Source of the DNA: Nitrospira sp.
GTDB taxonomy: Bacteria; Nitrospirota; Nitrospiria; Nitrospirales; Nitrospiraceae
Assembly: GCA_018242685.1 (NCBI GenBank)
Contig: JAFEBM010000034.1
Span: forward strand, 1-64,000
DNA length: 64,000 nucleotides
Direction of reading: 5' to 3'
The position numbers and the translations under genes were made by a program. The notes below the pieces were generated by a model that was not told where the DNA came from, made no database searches, and saw only the letters and a list, made by a program, of their open reading frames with translations. Positions 62,942 to 64,000 of this stretch are shown here, piece by piece (the first letter of the stretch is position 1; each line of letters begins with the position of its first letter).

Positions 62942-64000
62942 TCAAGCGATTGGTTCGTTCAAGCGGATGGTATACAGATAGTGGTACAGCCCGTTGCGGG
63001 CCATTAACTGGGCATGGTTGCCCTCTTCCACCAGTTTGCCTTTGTCTAAGACTAGAATCCGGTCGGCACGTTGAATGGTCGACAGTCGGTGAGCGACGAC
63101 GAAGGTCGTGCGACCTTCCATGAGGCGTTGAAGGGCCTCTTGAACCAGCCGTTCGGATTCGGTATCCAGCGACGAGGTCGCTTCGTCCAATAACAAAATG
63201 CGAGGATTCTTCAAGATCGCCCGGGCGATCGCGATTCGTTGACGTTGCCCGCCTGAGAGGTTGACCCCTTTCTCACCCACCAAGGTTTGATACCCGTCCG
63301 GCAAGCTCGTGATGAAGGCATGAGCATGAGCAGCTTTGCTCGCCTCCAATACGGCGGCCTCATTCGCTGCCATATTGCCGTAGCGAATGTTGTCGAGGAT
63401 GGTGCCCCCAAAAAGGATCGTTTCTTGTGGGACGAGAGCAATCTGTCGGTACCAACTCTCAACGGTCACATGGCGCAAGTCTTTGCCGTCGATCGTGATG
63501 CGACCTTCCGTCGGATCGTAGAAGCGGTGCAACAGGTTGATCACGGTGGTCTTGCCGGCGCCCGTCGGTCCTACTAAGGCAGCCAATTCGCCTGGCTTGG
63601 CCTCGAACGACAGGTCCGACAACACCGGATGGCGAGCATCATAGCTGAAGTTGACGCCCTCCACCCGCACATGGCCTGTAACTGTCACGAGCGGTTGCGC
63701 GTCTGGTCGATCGTCAATATCCGGCTGGGCATCCAGTATTTCAAAAACACGCTGCGTCGCCCCCTGTGCTTCTTTGATCTGCGTAAACACGCGGGCTGCC
63801 GAGCTGAAGGGACCAATCAGGATACCGGCGAATAAGACGAAGGCGAACAGATCCCCTGGCGTGACGACTCCCTCAATGACTTGTTTGCCTCCGTACCACA
63901 GCACCGCCGTTGCCGATGAGAACGTCAGGAGGCTGATCACCGGGATGAAGATGGCCATGATTCCGGCTCGACGGAGCGTGAGATGCAGCATGTGATCGAC
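62942..64000 (-). CDS. ABC exporter, MsbA/MdlB type (partial at window edge)
   Basis: The last 353 residues of a half-transporter; the gene continues past 64000. Visible: end of the membrane domain (helices at IPVISLLTFSSATAVLWYGG and LFAFVLFAGILIGPF) and a complete ATPase domain with Walker A GPTGAGKTT, Q-loop VPQE, signature NLSGGQRQR, Walker B ILLLDEATSSLD and H-loop VAHRLST. Exports lipid or drug-like substrates; it shows what an intact domain looks like beside the degenerate one at 39-41 kb. Confidence 0.93.
   Translation of the reverse strand, partial: VDHMLHLTLRRAGIMAIFIPVISLLTFSSATAVLWYGGKQVIEGVVTPGDLFAFVLFAGILIGPFSSAARVFTQIKEAQGATQRVFEILDAQPDIDDRPDAQPLVTVTGHVRVEGVNFSYDARHPVLSDLSFEAKPGELAALVGPTGAGKTTVINLLHRFYDPTEGRITIDGKDLRHVTVESWYRQIALVPQETILFGGTILDNIRYGNMAANEAAVLEASKAAHAHAFITSLPDGYQTLVGEKGVNLSGGQRQRIAIARAILKNPRILLLDEATSSLDTESERLVQEALQRLMEGRTTFVVAHRLSTIQRADRILVLDKGKLVEEGNHAQLMARNGLYHYLYTIRLNEPIA

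Noticed and set aside
1..64000. CRISPR array or rRNA operon
   Set aside because: No evenly spaced repeats and no rRNA-like sequence were seen by eye.

Overview
The window looks like a chromosome segment of a Nitrospira-type bacterium (phylum Nitrospirota). This is inferred from the moderately high GC, the mix of Gram-negative envelope genes (lipoprotein, TolC-type channels, porin, MsbA-type ABC exporter) and the gene neighbourhoods; no rRNA or marker search was possible. Most of 1-52.8 kb and 58.6-64 kb is ordinary, densely packed chromosome. Two stretches are accessory in character: a small tRNA-Glu-associated insert (24.5-25.3 kb) and a decaying island (about 52.9-58.5 kb).

Layout. 0.1-4.3 kb: patatin-like lipoprotein, two tandem His-rich periplasmic proteins, a thioredoxin-fold protein, a peroxiredoxin and a hypothetical protein beside typA. 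4.3-8.8 kb: typA/bipA with a terminator hairpin in its own leader, and divergent class A penicillin-binding protein. 8.8-15.5 kb: complete ISC iron-sulfur cluster operon read leftwards (iscR-iscS-iscU-iscA-hscB-hscA-iscX), with a divergent [2Fe-2S] ferredoxin and a convergent flavin reductase that could feed it electrons. HscB carries an N-terminal tetracysteine module like that of eukaryotic HSC20. 15.6-24.5 kb: gltX, two tRNA-Gln genes, zinc alcohol dehydrogenase, a DUF1800/DUF1501 secreted pair, yacG, glnS, two hypotheticals and tRNA-Glu. 24.5-26.3 kb: orphan genes, the first bracketed by a duplicated tRNA-Glu 3' end. 26.9-33.1 kb: a same-strand run with a deoxyhypusine synthase-like enzyme, DsbA-like protein, zinc-ribbon protein, aldehyde dehydrogenase, pyruvoyl-dependent arginine decarboxylase, agmatinase and an rRNA pseudouridine synthase. 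Arginine to agmatine to putrescine to a modified polyamine is a plausible route.

33.1-42.3 kb is the most unusual conserved region. A LysR regulator stands divergent from three tandem TolC-family outer-membrane channel genes, followed by an ABC-type membrane protein whose nucleotide-binding domain has lost most of its catalytic motifs, and an HlyD-type adaptor. It has the layout of a type I secretion system with a probably ATPase-dead inner-membrane component and triplicated exit channels. 42.7-52.8 kb: purE-purK, rhomboid protease, DHH phosphoesterase, LOG-family protein, CBS-PilZ protein, a long DUF692-family enzyme, a tRNA dihydrouridine synthase, Maf and small hypotheticals.

52.9-58.5 kb holds an IS630 transposase fragment, an unknown gene frameshifted by a perfect 34-bp tandem duplication, a glycosyltransferase cut by one in-frame TAA, a methyltransferase-like gene, a 3' remnant of a second CHAD gene, and a DUF433/DUF5615 toxin-antitoxin pair whose toxin has a one-base frameshift. 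After this come a CYTH-CHAD protein, a CBS protein, a porin, a secreted hypothetical and the 3' part of an ABC exporter running off the right edge.
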